Source: Opitutaceae bacterium
Lineage (GTDB): Bacteria; Verrucomicrobiota; Verrucomicrobiia; Opitutales; Opitutaceae
Length of the DNA stretch: 57,938 nucleotides
Reading direction: 5' to 3'
NCBI GenBank assembly: GCA_005792355.1
Contig: SXSC01000218.1
Span: 1 to 57,938 of the forward strand
The notes beneath the pieces were generated by a model. The model searched no databases and was not told the DNA's origin. It saw only the letters and a list, made by a program, of their open reading frames with translations. Below are positions 9,349 through 17,300 of this stretch, in pieces; position 1 is the stretch's first letter, and the number at the start of each line of letters is the position of its first letter. A program made the translations under genes and the position numbers.

Positions 9349-9429
9349 TTTTCACGTAATACGTGATGAATTTTGCATCCCCATCAATCCCGCTGAGTCC
9401 GGTCTATTTTCACGTATTACGTGAAAATA
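9349..9429. repeat. Left palindrome pair (TCACGTAWTACGTGA) bounding the sigma/FecR module
   Basis: Two copies of a 15-bp palindrome: TCACGTAATACGTGA at 9352-9366 and TCACGTATTACGTGA at 9410-9424. Their centres are 58 bp apart and their asymmetric centre base is in opposite orientation. The second copy extends to a 23-bp palindrome with A/T arms and, with flanks (9403-9429), is identical over 27 bp to 17161-17187. It lies in the divergent gap between the dipeptidase and the sigma factor, so an operator role is also possible. Confidence 0.85.
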
Positions 9430-9609
9430 GATTCGGTGCGCGGTCCTCGGGCCGGCGGCAGCGTAGCGGGGCCGGCAGCTTCCGAGCGGACGTCCGATCA
9501 ACGGGACCAGGAGCGATGGGAATCTCGCCACTCAGACACCCCGCCACAGCCGCCGAAAAATCGGAATGGCGGGTACGCGGGGCTCGACTGTCATAAAAGG
9601 TGTCCGGTC

Positions 9610-10227
9610 ATGCGTGCGCAATTGTCCCTTTACCGAGAATCTCCGACACCGTTACATGCGGTAGCCCCGTCTGCCATGCCCGAGCCGCCACGTTCTGACT
9701 TCGGTTCCTTTTACCGCGCCACCCTTGCGCCGTTGCGGCGGTATCTGGCGCGGATGCTCGGCAACCCGACCGATGCGCAGGACCTGGCACATGACGCCTA
9801 TGTGCGGGTGCACCAGGCCATGGAGGAGCAGCGCGTCGCGCAACCGAAGGCATTCCTGTTCACGACGGCGCGACGACTGGCGCTCAACCAAATCCAACGG
9901 CAAAAGATCGCGCCGGTGCGCGAAACCGACGGCAAGGTGATAGAGTTCGCCGTTTCCGGCGGCCCCGGCGTCGAGCGCCTGGTGATGGCGCGCCAGGAAT
10001 GGGCGCAGCTCGAAGCTGCCATCGCCGCATTGCCCGAGGGATGCCGCACCGTGCTGCTGCTCTGCAAGGCCGAGCACCTGTCTCACGCCGAGATCGCGCA
10101 ACACCTCGGCATCGCGATCAGCACCGTCGAAAAGCAACACGCCCGCGCCCTGCGTCTGCTCCGGACGGCGTTGCACGACGTCCCGGCGGCGGGCAAGGAA
10201 AGCAACGGACGACCCACCAGGAAATAA
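9610..10227 (+). CDS. ECF RNA polymerase sigma factor, FecI-like
   Basis: Alternative sigma factor of the iron-starvation/FecI group. Region 2 has DAQDLAHDAYVRV; region 4 has LPEGCRTVLLLCKAEHLSHA followed by the helix-turn-helix IAQHLGIAISTVEKQHARAL. Start ATG 9610 is preceded by AAAAGG at 9-nt spacing; an internal ATG at 9676 (MPEPPRSDF) gives the more usual N-terminus but has no ribosome site. The stop is 5 bp before the fecR-like start, and the TonB transducer follows, giving the classic sigma, anti-sigma, receptor order of cell-surface signalling. It is likely autoregulated and released by FecR when the receptor binds ligand. The palindrome pair lies about 190-260 bp upstream. Confidence 0.92.
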   Translation: MRAQLSLYRESPTPLHAVAPSAMPEPPRSDFGSFYRATLAPLRRYLARMLGNPTDAQDLAHDAYVRVHQAMEEQRVAQPKAFLFTTARRLALNQIQRQKIAPVRETDGKVIEFAVSGGPGVERLVMARQEWAQLEAAIAALPEGCRTVLLLCKAEHLSHAEIAQHLGIAISTVEKQHARALRLLRTALHDVPAAGKESNGRPTRK

Positions 10228-10232
10228 CCGTC

Positions 10233-11162
10233 ATGGCACAACACATCGACAACGACCGAATCGAAGAAGAGGCGGCGCACTGGGCGGCGCGGCTCGACGG
10301 TGGCATGAACGAGGACGATCGCGTCGCGCTCGCGGCCTGGCTCGAGGCCGGACCGGGGCATCGCGAGATCCTGGCGCGTTATCGGGAGTTGTCCGCGCGG
10401 ATAGAAACATGGTGCGAGAGTCCCGTCGCGGTGCGCCGGGCCCGCTGGCCGCGCGCGACGGCGTGGCTGGCTGCCGCTGCGGCCGCGGGAATCCTGGCCG
10501 CCTTGTTCGTGGGACGTTCGCGGGAATTCACCACGCGGATCGCGGAGCGCCACACCGCGGCGCTGGCGGACGGCTCCCGCGTGGAACTCAACGCGCAAAC
10601 GTCTCTCGCGGTAGATTTGTGCCGCACGACGCGACGCGTGCGCCTGGCGCACGGCGAGGCGCTGTTCACGGTGGCGACGGATCCCGCGCGACCGTTTGTG
10701 GTCGAGACTCCGGCGGGCGCGGTGCAGGTCATGGGCACGGTTTTCAATGTCCGCACGGCGGCAGGGCGCGTCGAAGTGACCGTGCTCGAAGGCACCGTGC
10801 ACGTGCAGCCCGCGCGCGTTGCGGAAAAGACGACGCCACTCGCGGCCGGCTCGCAGGCCCTGCTGCGGGCGGAAGAAGTTTCCGTGCAGCCGTTGTCAGC
10901 CGGCGTCGCCCAGGATGTGGCGGCCTGGCGGCAGGGGCAGGCGGTGTTTGCCGACACGCGGCTCGCCGACGCAATTGAACGGTTCGCGGCGTATCACGCC
11001 CGGCGGATCTCGGTCGACGCAGCGACGGCGGATCTCCGGCTGGGTGGCCGCTTCAGCCTCGACGACCTCGACGGGCTGCTCGACTTCGTGCAGCGCGTGC
11101 TGCCCGTGCGGGTGTCGCGCCTCGACGGCGCGGTGGTGATTTCGCCGGCGTCCCTGAAATAA
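10233..11162 (+). CDS. FecR-family anti-sigma factor / periplasmic signal transducer
   Basis: Inner-membrane regulator that holds the sigma factor and passes the signal from the receptor STN domain. Domains in order: N-terminal DUF4880-type segment (EEEAAHWAARLDGGMNEDDR, with HREIL), one membrane segment at about residues 70-88 (ATAWLAAAAAAGILAALFVG), the FecR domain with LADGSRVELNAQTSLAVD and VQVMGTVFNVR, and a C-terminal DUF4974-like part (RLADAIERFAAYHARRISVD). Start ATG 10233 follows AGGAAA at suitable distance. About 309 aa, normal length. Sits between the sigma factor and the transducer. Confidence 0.93.
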   Translation: MAQHIDNDRIEEEAAHWAARLDGGMNEDDRVALAAWLEAGPGHREILARYRELSARIETWCESPVAVRRARWPRATAWLAAAAAAGILAALFVGRSREFTTRIAERHTAALADGSRVELNAQTSLAVDLCRTTRRVRLAHGEALFTVATDPARPFVVETPAGAVQVMGTVFNVRTAAGRVEVTVLEGTVHVQPARVAEKTTPLAAGSQALLRAEEVSVQPLSAGVAQDVAAWRQGQAVFADTRLADAIERFAAYHARRISVDAATADLRLGGRFSLDDLDGLLDFVQRVLPVRVSRLDGAVVISPASLK

Positions 11163-11219
11163 TCTTCCCCGTGAGTAGCGGGTGGCACGCCCCCGCCGGT
11201 CACAGTGGAGCGAACCGCC

Positions 11220-13850
11220 ATGAGACTTTCCAAAATCCCTTCCCGGATCGCGTGGTGCCTGGGGTTGGCCGGGTGCTTCCTGGCGCACGCGGCGCCGGTG
11301 AAATTCGATCTGCCGGCCCAGTCGGCGGCGGCGGCGCTGCTGGAGTTCGCCAGGCAAGCGGGAGTCGAGGTGCTCTTTTCATTCGACGATCTGAAGAAAG
11401 TCCGGGCCGCCGCGGTCGTCGGCCGGTTCGAACCAGAGGATGCGCTCGATCTCCTGTTGCGTGACACGGGTTATTCCGCCCAGCGCAACGCGGCGGGAAA
11501 ATTCGTCGTCACGGCCAGGCACCGGTTTGGGCGGACGGCGGAAATCCGCGGTTCGATCCTCAGCGCCACCGCCGGCTCGCCGGTGCCCGGCGCGATCGTC
11601 AGACTCGGGCAGGAGCCGCGCGGCGTGCGCGCGGCGGCGGACGGCGGTTTCCTGTTGCGCGATGTGCCGATCGAGACAACCGCGGTGCTGGTGTCGGCGG
11701 AGGGATTTGTCTCCGTGCGCGTGCCGGGCATCGCCCTGCAGCCAGGGCGACGGACCGAACTCGGGCCGGTGCGGCTCTTGCCGGCGGACGAGGGCGCGGA
11801 GCAACTCGCGGAAATCGTGGTGGACGCGAGCGAGCTGGGCACGGCATTCGGGGCGCTGTCCTTGTTTTCTTTGCGGGAGATGATCGTGACGCCCAGCCGT
11901 TTCGGCCTCGACGTCACGCGCAGCCCGATCGCGGCGACGCTGACGGAGAGCGATCTGCTCGCGCTGCCCCAGCTGGGCGACGATCTTTATCGCGCGATCT
12001 CGCACCTGCCCGGGCTCGCGGCGGACGACACGACGGCGCGCTTCTGGGTGCGCGGCGCGCCCCATGAACAACTGCTCGCGCGCCTCGACGGTGTCGATTT
12101 GCTGGAGCCGTTTCACCTGAAGGACACCGACGGGGCGCTTTCGATTCTCGATCTGGAAACGATCGGCCGGCTCAATCTCCACACCGGTGGATTCACGGCG
12201 GAGTTTGGCGATCGGCTCGCGGGCGTCTTGACGATGGAGACCGACCGCCACACCCGCGCGAAGCCGCGCACCACGCTCGGCCTTAGTCTCACGGGCGGAC
12301 GCGTGGCGAGCCGCGGGCAAACGGCCGGCGGGCGAACGCGCTGGTTGTTGAGTGCGCGCAGCGGATATCCCGACATCGCCATTGAGGAAGGGAATGCCGA
12401 CGACCGGAACGTGATTCGCCCGCGTTACCACGATGTGATGGGCAAGTGGGAGCTGAATCTCACGCCCCGGCAGACGCTTTCGTTGCACGCGCTGCATGCG
12501 GGCGACCGGATGTATTTTCGCGATGGGGACGGACCGATTCTGACGAGCCGGTACGACAGCGACTATGGCTGGGCGCGCTGGCAGGGAGATTTTGGACGCG
12601 TAACGGGCGAGGGCGTGTTGTCCTGGACGGCGATATCGTGGCACCGCGACGCCGCCGGCCTCCTCGACGGCCGTTATGCGCTCGAGTTGCACGAACGCCG
12701 CACCCTGCGGTCGCTCGGGCTGCGGCAGGATTGGACCGCGAGCCTCTCGGAGAGCGCCCTGCTGCGCGGCGGATTCGAGCTCAAGTCGGGCGACGCCAAC
12801 TACACCTACCGCAACGCCGACGAACGGCTGGTGCTGCGCAATGGCTCCTTTGTGCCCGAGCGCACCTCGCAATCGGTCCGGGTGAACCCCGACGGCCGCA
12901 CCACCGCCGCCTACCTCACGGCACGGGTGCAGCCGGGGCCGACGCTGACCCTCGAGCCCGGCCTGCGCTTCGATGCCAACACCTATGCGCACGACTCGGA
13001 TGTGACACCACGGTTCTCGGCCGCGCTGCAGCAGGGGCGGACCACGTGGCGCACGGCGTGGGGGCTGTATGCGCAGGCGCAGGCGCTGCACCAGCTGGCG
13101 GTACAGGATGGTGACACCCGTTTCCGCCAGGCCGAGCGCGCGGAGCATCGTGTTTTGAGTTTCGAACACCGGCTTGACCCGGGAATCAACCTCCGACTCG
13201 AAGGCTACGAGCGCATCGTCAAGAAGCCGCGACCGCATTGGGATAACGCGGTCGACTCCGCCAGTGCGATGCCGGAACTGGATCGCGATCGGGTGCGGGT
13301 CGATCCGGTGCGCGCGCGGGCGCGCGGCATCGAGTTGATCGTCGAGCGCCGCGGCGCAGGCAAACTCGCTTGGTCGGCGAGCTACGCCTTCGCGCGATCG
13401 GAGGAGACTCTGCGCAATGGTCGCACCATCGCACGCGCGCGCGATCAACGGCACACGTTCTACGTGGACGCCAGCTACACACCAAACCCGCGCTGGCAAT
13501 TCAGCGCCGCGTGGCAATACCACACGGGCTGGCCCACGACGGGGCTGGATTATTCGCTCGTGTCGCTCGCGGGCGGCGGCTCCGCGGTCACGAGCAGTCT
13601 CGGCCTGCTCAACGCGCTCCGGCTCCCCGCCTACCAGCGGTTCGACCTGCGGGCACAGCGGCGCATCCCGGTGAAGCGCGGGACACTGCGGGTGTATCTG
13701 GACGTGTTCAACGTGTTCAACCGCCGCAACACCATCGATTTTGCCTACGACGTCAGTCTCACCGCGCGCAATCAGCTCGAGGTGCGACGCAAGCCGGGTG
13801 AGTCGCTCTTTCCCCTGCTGCCGAGTGTGGGCGCAACCTGGGATTTTTAG
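11220..13850 (+). CDS. TonB-dependent transducer (FecA-like, STN + carboxypeptidase-regulatory + plug + barrel)
   Basis: Outer-membrane receptor and signal transducer. Domains in order: signal peptide (to about AHA), an STN signalling domain (VKFDLPAQSAAAALLEFARQ through LLLRDTGYSAQ), a carboxypeptidase-regulatory-like beta domain (EIRGSILSATAGSPVPGAIV), a plug with RGAPHEQLLARLDGVDLLEP and LHTGGFTAEFGDR, and a barrel ending in Phe (VGATWDF). Start ATG 11220 is preceded by GGAG at 9-nt spacing, better than the GTG at 11205. The STN domain is what would contact the FecR protein encoded upstream. The added carboxypeptidase-regulatory domain is more common in peptide or glycan receptors than in siderophore receptors. 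Ligand unknown. Confidence 0.92.
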   Translation: MRLSKIPSRIAWCLGLAGCFLAHAAPVKFDLPAQSAAAALLEFARQAGVEVLFSFDDLKKVRAAAVVGRFEPEDALDLLLRDTGYSAQRNAAGKFVVTARHRFGRTAEIRGSILSATAGSPVPGAIVRLGQEPRGVRAAADGGFLLRDVPIETTAVLVSAEGFVSVRVPGIALQPGRRTELGPVRLLPADEGAEQLAEIVVDASELGTAFGALSLFSLREMIVTPSRFGLDVTRSPIAATLTESDLLALPQLGDDLYRAISHLPGLAADDTTARFWVRGAPHEQLLARLDGVDLLEPFHLKDTDGALSILDLETIGRLNLHTGGFTAEFGDRLAGVLTMETDRHTRAKPRTTLGLSLTGGRVASRGQTAGGRTRWLLSARSGYPDIAIEEGNADDRNVIRPRYHDVMGKWELNLTPRQTLSLHALHAGDRMYFRDGDGPILTSRYDSDYGWARWQGDFGRVTGEGVLSWTAISWHRDAAGLLDGRYALELHERRTLRSLGLRQDWTASLSESALLRGGFELKSGDANYTYRNADERLVLRNGSFVPERTSQSVRVNPDGRTTAAYLTARVQPGPTLTLEPGLRFDANTYAHDSDVTPRFSAALQQGRTTWRTAWGLYAQAQALHQLAVQDGDTRFRQAERAEHRVLSFEHRLDPGINLRLEGYERIVKKPRPHWDNAVDSASAMPELDRDRVRVDPVRARARGIELIVERRGAGKLAWSASYAFARSEETLRNGRTIARARDQRHTFYVDASYTPNPRWQFSAAWQYHTGWPTTGLDYSLVSLAGGGSAVTSSLGLLNALRLPAYQRFDLRAQRRIPVKRGTLRVYLDVFNVFNRRNTIDFAYDVSLTARNQLEVRRKPGESLFPLLPSVGATWDF

Positions 13851-13870
13851 TCAACTCGGAGGATCGAAAC

Positions 13871-14662
13871 ATGAAACCAAAGCTACTGCTTTTCTTAATC
13901 TGCGCCGCCGCGACCCGGGCGGCCAACTACGTGGGCGACCAGACCTTCGCCGCACCGTTCACGCTCAACGAGGGAGTGAACATCGTCGGCAACCTCACGC
14001 TCGCGACCCCCGGCTCCTACTCGGCATCGCACTGGAACGTCGTCGGGCTCGTGCAACTCGGCGCCCCGGGCGAATACGTCGTCTCGGCGACAGCGAGCGG
14101 AATCTCGTTTGCCGGCAACGTGCTCGGCCCCACCACCGGGACGGCGACCATCCGCGTGAGCTACCGGACAACGGTCAATGTTGTCGGCGTTCTGGCCCCC
14201 AACATCACGGTGATCGACGACAGCCGAAACCCGCCGCCAGCACTGGTTGCCACCGTCATGTCGCCACCGCCGGCGCCGCTGATGAACCTTTCGGCCCGCA
14301 TCGCGCTTGGCGCCGGCGCTGTGCTTAATCCCGGCTTCGTGGTCGGAGGCGGCACACCGCGCCGCGTGCTTGTCCGCGCGATCGGGCCGGGACTCGCGGC
14401 GTTCGGCGTGGCCGGTGTGATGACGAACCCGACCATCACGGTGTTCAGCGGCGCGCTCCAATTCGGCGCGAACGATGACTGGGGTGGCGACGCGCAATTG
14501 AACGCCGTCTTCGCCGCAGTTGGAGCCTTCGGCCTGCCGGCCACGAGCAAGGACGCCGCGATTCTGCTGACCCTGCCGCCGGGCGCCTACACCGCAATCG
14601 TGCGCGGCGCGACGCCCACCGAGGGGGGCGAAGTATTATTCGAGGTCTATTTCGTCGAATAA
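13871..14662 (+). CDS. Small secreted protein with C-terminal RA-GP domain
   Basis: A 263-aa exported protein with a signal peptide (MKPKLLLFLICAAATRA). Its first half is beta-rich, low in charge and of unknown function. The C-terminal half (from about LSARIALGAGA) carries motifs VRAIGPGLAAFGV, NDDWGGDAQL, LLTLPPGAYTAIV and FEVYFVE. These occur in the same order in the next gene (twice) and in the pseudogene at 35950. GGAGG lies 7 nt before ATG 13871, one of the few strong ribosome sites in the window. Located 20 bp after the TonB transducer and 15 bp before the metalloprotease, so probably cotranscribed. Confidence 0.8.
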   Translation: MKPKLLLFLICAAATRAANYVGDQTFAAPFTLNEGVNIVGNLTLATPGSYSASHWNVVGLVQLGAPGEYVVSATASGISFAGNVLGPTTGTATIRVSYRTTVNVVGVLAPNITVIDDSRNPPPALVATVMSPPPAPLMNLSARIALGAGAVLNPGFVVGGGTPRRVLVRAIGPGLAAFGVAGVMTNPTITVFSGALQFGANDDWGGDAQLNAVFAAVGAFGLPATSKDAAILLTLPPGAYTAIVRGATPTEGGEVLFEVYFVE

Positions 14663-14677
14663 CCCAGGCCCGCGCTT

Positions 14678-16933
14678 ATGAAGACCAGGCATCTCCCGAT
14701 CGCCGGCCTCGTTGTAATGGCGGCGGTGTTCCTGAGCTGGCCGCCGCCGGACAGCGGCAAGGAAAATCCGCGCCCGGCCGCGGAAACACGCCCGCGCCCG
14801 GCCGCGGAAACACGCCCGCGCCCGGCCGCAGTCGCGGCGCTTTTTCCAGCCACGACGCGGGCGGCACCGCAGCACGAAACCGGCACCGCGACCTTCGCGA
14901 TTCGCGACGAGGATTTCTTGGGCAAGCAATCGCCCTTCTGGCAGGCGCCGGGCATCGGACGCGTGAGCGTCATCTTTCCCGGTGGCAGCCCCGAGGTCGC
15001 GATCGTCGAGCGCACGGAGTGGCGCGGCGTTGATCGGTTCGTGAGCCGCGGCCGGCTTGAGGGGCATGAGGGCAGCATCGTGTTGTTCGCCTACTCCCAC
15101 GGGACGGTCAGCGGCCACGTGCACGCGCCGCTGCTCGGCGAGTTTCAGATCAACGGCGACACCCAAGCTGGGTCCGCGACCGTCGCAAACACCGTCGCGC
15201 CACGCTGTCTGGGCGCACTCCCGGTGCCAGCGCGAAACGCGTCCGCGGCGACCGCGCTCGAAATCGCCGGCGGCGCCGCTTCACCCGCGCCCACCCTGGC
15301 GGCGACGATGCAGCACCCGCTGAACATCGACGTGCTCGGGCTCTATCTCGACACCTCATTTGGCCCCGGCACGACGGAGGCGATGGCGCAGAGCAATTTC
15401 GATCTCAACCTCGAGCTGTGCAACACGTCCTTCGCGCGCAGCGGAATTCCGCTGCGGCTCCGGCTCGTGAAGATCGCCAGGACGAATTACACCGAGACGC
15501 TCACGAACGACGACATCAAACGGCTCGGCGATGCCGTCGAGGCCGTGCGGATGAAAGGCGACGGCTGGATGGACGAAATTCATGCGTTGCGCGATCAGGT
15601 CGGGGCTGACCTCGTGTTTCTCACGCTGTCGCGTTTTGCACCGGGTGCGGGCGGACCGTCCGGTCGCGCCTACGTTCAAGCGGTACCCAACGTCCGCAAC
15701 TCGTGGGAAGCGGAGACGAATCCGGAGTTCGGTTTCTGTGTGGTGAAGCCAAGGTCGGACAACAACCTCAGTGCGCTGGTGCACGAGTTCGGCCACAACT
15801 TCGGCTGCGCGCACGATCGGCTGAACGCCGGCTCCCGCGGCGGCGCGTTTCCCTACAGCCACGGCTACATCTTCACCGCGCGGTACGGCGAACGGTACCG
15901 CACGATCATGGCGTACAGCACCCAGGGCGAACGATCCGCGCTCTATTTTTCGAACCCGCACCTGACACCGGTGGAGTTTGGCGTGCCGGTCGGCGTGCCC
16001 GAGGGAAGTCCGGGCGAGGCGGACAACGCCCAGACCATCGCGCGCACGATGTTCGAAATCGCGGCGTTCCGGCTGCCCGCCGACTCGGCGGCCGGCACGC
16101 GTTTGATCAACGTGTCGACGCTCGCGTGGGCCGGCACGGGCGAGGAGGCGCTGGTGGGCGGATTCGTCGTCACCGGCGACGCGCCGCTGCCCATCGTCAT
16201 TCGCGCGCTCGGCCCTTCGCTCGTGGATTTCGGCGTGGCGGCGACGATGCCGGATCCGGTTTTTGAAGTAAGGCGCCAGTCGGACGGCGCGCTGGTGTTG
16301 CGCAACGACAATTGGGGCGACGGCGGCGGGGCAACGCTCGTGGCGACGGGTCTTGCGCCGCGCCACAGCCGCGAGCCCGGGGCGGCGCTCACGCTGGCAC
16401 CGGGCGCCTACGGTGTGGTGGTCGGCGCCGCGGACGGCGAAGCGGGCAACGCGATTGTCGAGGTCTATGCCCTCGGTCGCGAACGCGCGCGGCTCGGAAA
16501 TCTCTCGACGCGCGCGATGATCGCGGACGGTCGCGGAATGACGGCCGGCTTTGTCGTCGACGCGCGCCCAGGGGAGTCGCGGCGCATCGCCGTCCGCGCG
16601 CTCGGGCCGACCCTGCGCGACTACGGCGTCGCCAGCCCGCTCGACGATCCCGTGATCGAGCTGCATGATCGCACCGGCGCGTTGCTGTTCGTGCTCGACG
16701 ACTTCAGCGTGATGTCGCTGGACACTCTCCGCGACATCCCGGGCGTGCGCAGTTACGCGCAGGAGAACATCTTTGCGGCCGGCCTGCAGCCGGGCAACCG
16801 GCGCGAACCGTGCGGACTGTTCGATCTGCCGGCCGGCGCCTATTCGGTGGTGGTCCGGCCGGCCCGCGAAACGGGTCGTGGCGTCGCACTGATCGAGGTC
16901 TTCGAGGTGCGGCCGCCAGCCGGTTTGCGGTGA
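14678..16933 (+). CDS. Secreted reprolysin-like zinc metalloprotease with two C-terminal RA-GP domains
   Basis: A 751-aa exported protease. N-terminal membrane/signal segment (LPIAGLVVMAAVFLSW), a linker with an 8-residue tandem repeat RPRPAAET, a propeptide-like region, then a metzincin catalytic domain. The zinc motif HEFGHNFGCAHD (His369, Glu370, His373, His379) is followed by a Met-turn (TIMAYS, about residue 410). After it come two copies of the C-terminal domain shared with the preceding gene: VIRALGPSLVDFGV with NDNWGDG and LTLAPGAYGVVV, then VRALGPTLRDYGV with FDLPAGAYSVVV and EVFEV. Last gene of the sigma/FecR/TonB module; likely under its sigma factor. Substrate unknown; the context suggests protein degradation for nutrition. 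Confidence 0.88.
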   Translation: MKTRHLPIAGLVVMAAVFLSWPPPDSGKENPRPAAETRPRPAAETRPRPAAVAALFPATTRAAPQHETGTATFAIRDEDFLGKQSPFWQAPGIGRVSVIFPGGSPEVAIVERTEWRGVDRFVSRGRLEGHEGSIVLFAYSHGTVSGHVHAPLLGEFQINGDTQAGSATVANTVAPRCLGALPVPARNASAATALEIAGGAASPAPTLAATMQHPLNIDVLGLYLDTSFGPGTTEAMAQSNFDLNLELCNTSFARSGIPLRLRLVKIARTNYTETLTNDDIKRLGDAVEAVRMKGDGWMDEIHALRDQVGADLVFLTLSRFAPGAGGPSGRAYVQAVPNVRNSWEAETNPEFGFCVVKPRSDNNLSALVHEFGHNFGCAHDRLNAGSRGGAFPYSHGYIFTARYGERYRTIMAYSTQGERSALYFSNPHLTPVEFGVPVGVPEGSPGEADNAQTIARTMFEIAAFRLPADSAAGTRLINVSTLAWAGTGEEALVGGFVVTGDAPLPIVIRALGPSLVDFGVAATMPDPVFEVRRQSDGALVLRNDNWGDGGGATLVATGLAPRHSREPGAALTLAPGAYGVVVGAADGEAGNAIVEVYALGRERARLGNLSTRAMIADGRGMTAGFVVDARPGESRRIAVRALGPTLRDYGVASPLDDPVIELHDRTGALLFVLDDFSVMSLDTLRDIPGVRSYAQENIFAAGLQPGNRREPCGLFDLPAGAYSVVVRPARETGRGVALIEVFEVRPPAGLR
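14769..14830 (+). repeat. In-frame 24-bp tandem repeat (RPRPAAET linker)
   Basis: Just over two and a half units of a 24-bp direct repeat encode RPRPAAET, RPRPAAET and RPRPAA. Being in frame, it makes a Pro/Ala-rich linker between the signal segment and propeptide of the metalloprotease; copy number could vary between strains. Confidence 0.85.
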
Positions 16934-17109
16934 TCCTCGGCCACGGCCCACTCGGGTGCAGCTCCAATTACGCCAGCCACGGGTAGCTCTGACGGATCGG
17001 CGGTTTCCAACCCCCGCTGGGTGCTTGGGAAAGCGCCCCTCCTTCGAACCACCGGCGCCAATTCAGAGATGAACCCGGCACACTCGAGCGGGCGCGCCCA
17101 TGCGTGTAT

Positions 17110-17239
17110 TTACGCACTACGTGAAATTACGGCCATACCGCCACGACCTGTGAGGCAGGATCTATTTTCACGTATTACGTGAAAATATATTTCTCAACTA
17201 TGCGCGCTACCACGGAATCTCTCTTCACGTAATACGTGA
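17110..17239. repeat. Right palindrome array (three copies) bounding the sigma/FecR module
   Basis: A degenerate copy at 17110-17124 (TTACGCACTACGTGA), a perfect one at 17168-17182 (TCACGTATTACGTGA) and one at 17225-17239 (TCACGTAATACGTGA). Centres at 17117, 17175 and 17232 are spaced 58 and 57 bp, the same period as the left pair. The middle copy with flanks (17161-17187) repeats 9403-9429 exactly and in direct orientation. The array lies between two converging gene ends, where neither neighbour needs a promoter operator. Confidence 0.85.
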
Positions 17240-17300
17240 AAATAAAATTCCCCCGCGGGAGGTTCCGCCGGGCGCAACGCGGCCACCATGTTTTTGGGCT

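Noticed and set aside
9352..9424. Palindrome pair as intrinsic terminators
   Set aside because: The stems are AT-rich and short and the left pair lies in a divergent promoter gap, where terminators are not needed. Operator, bridging site or recombination border fits better.
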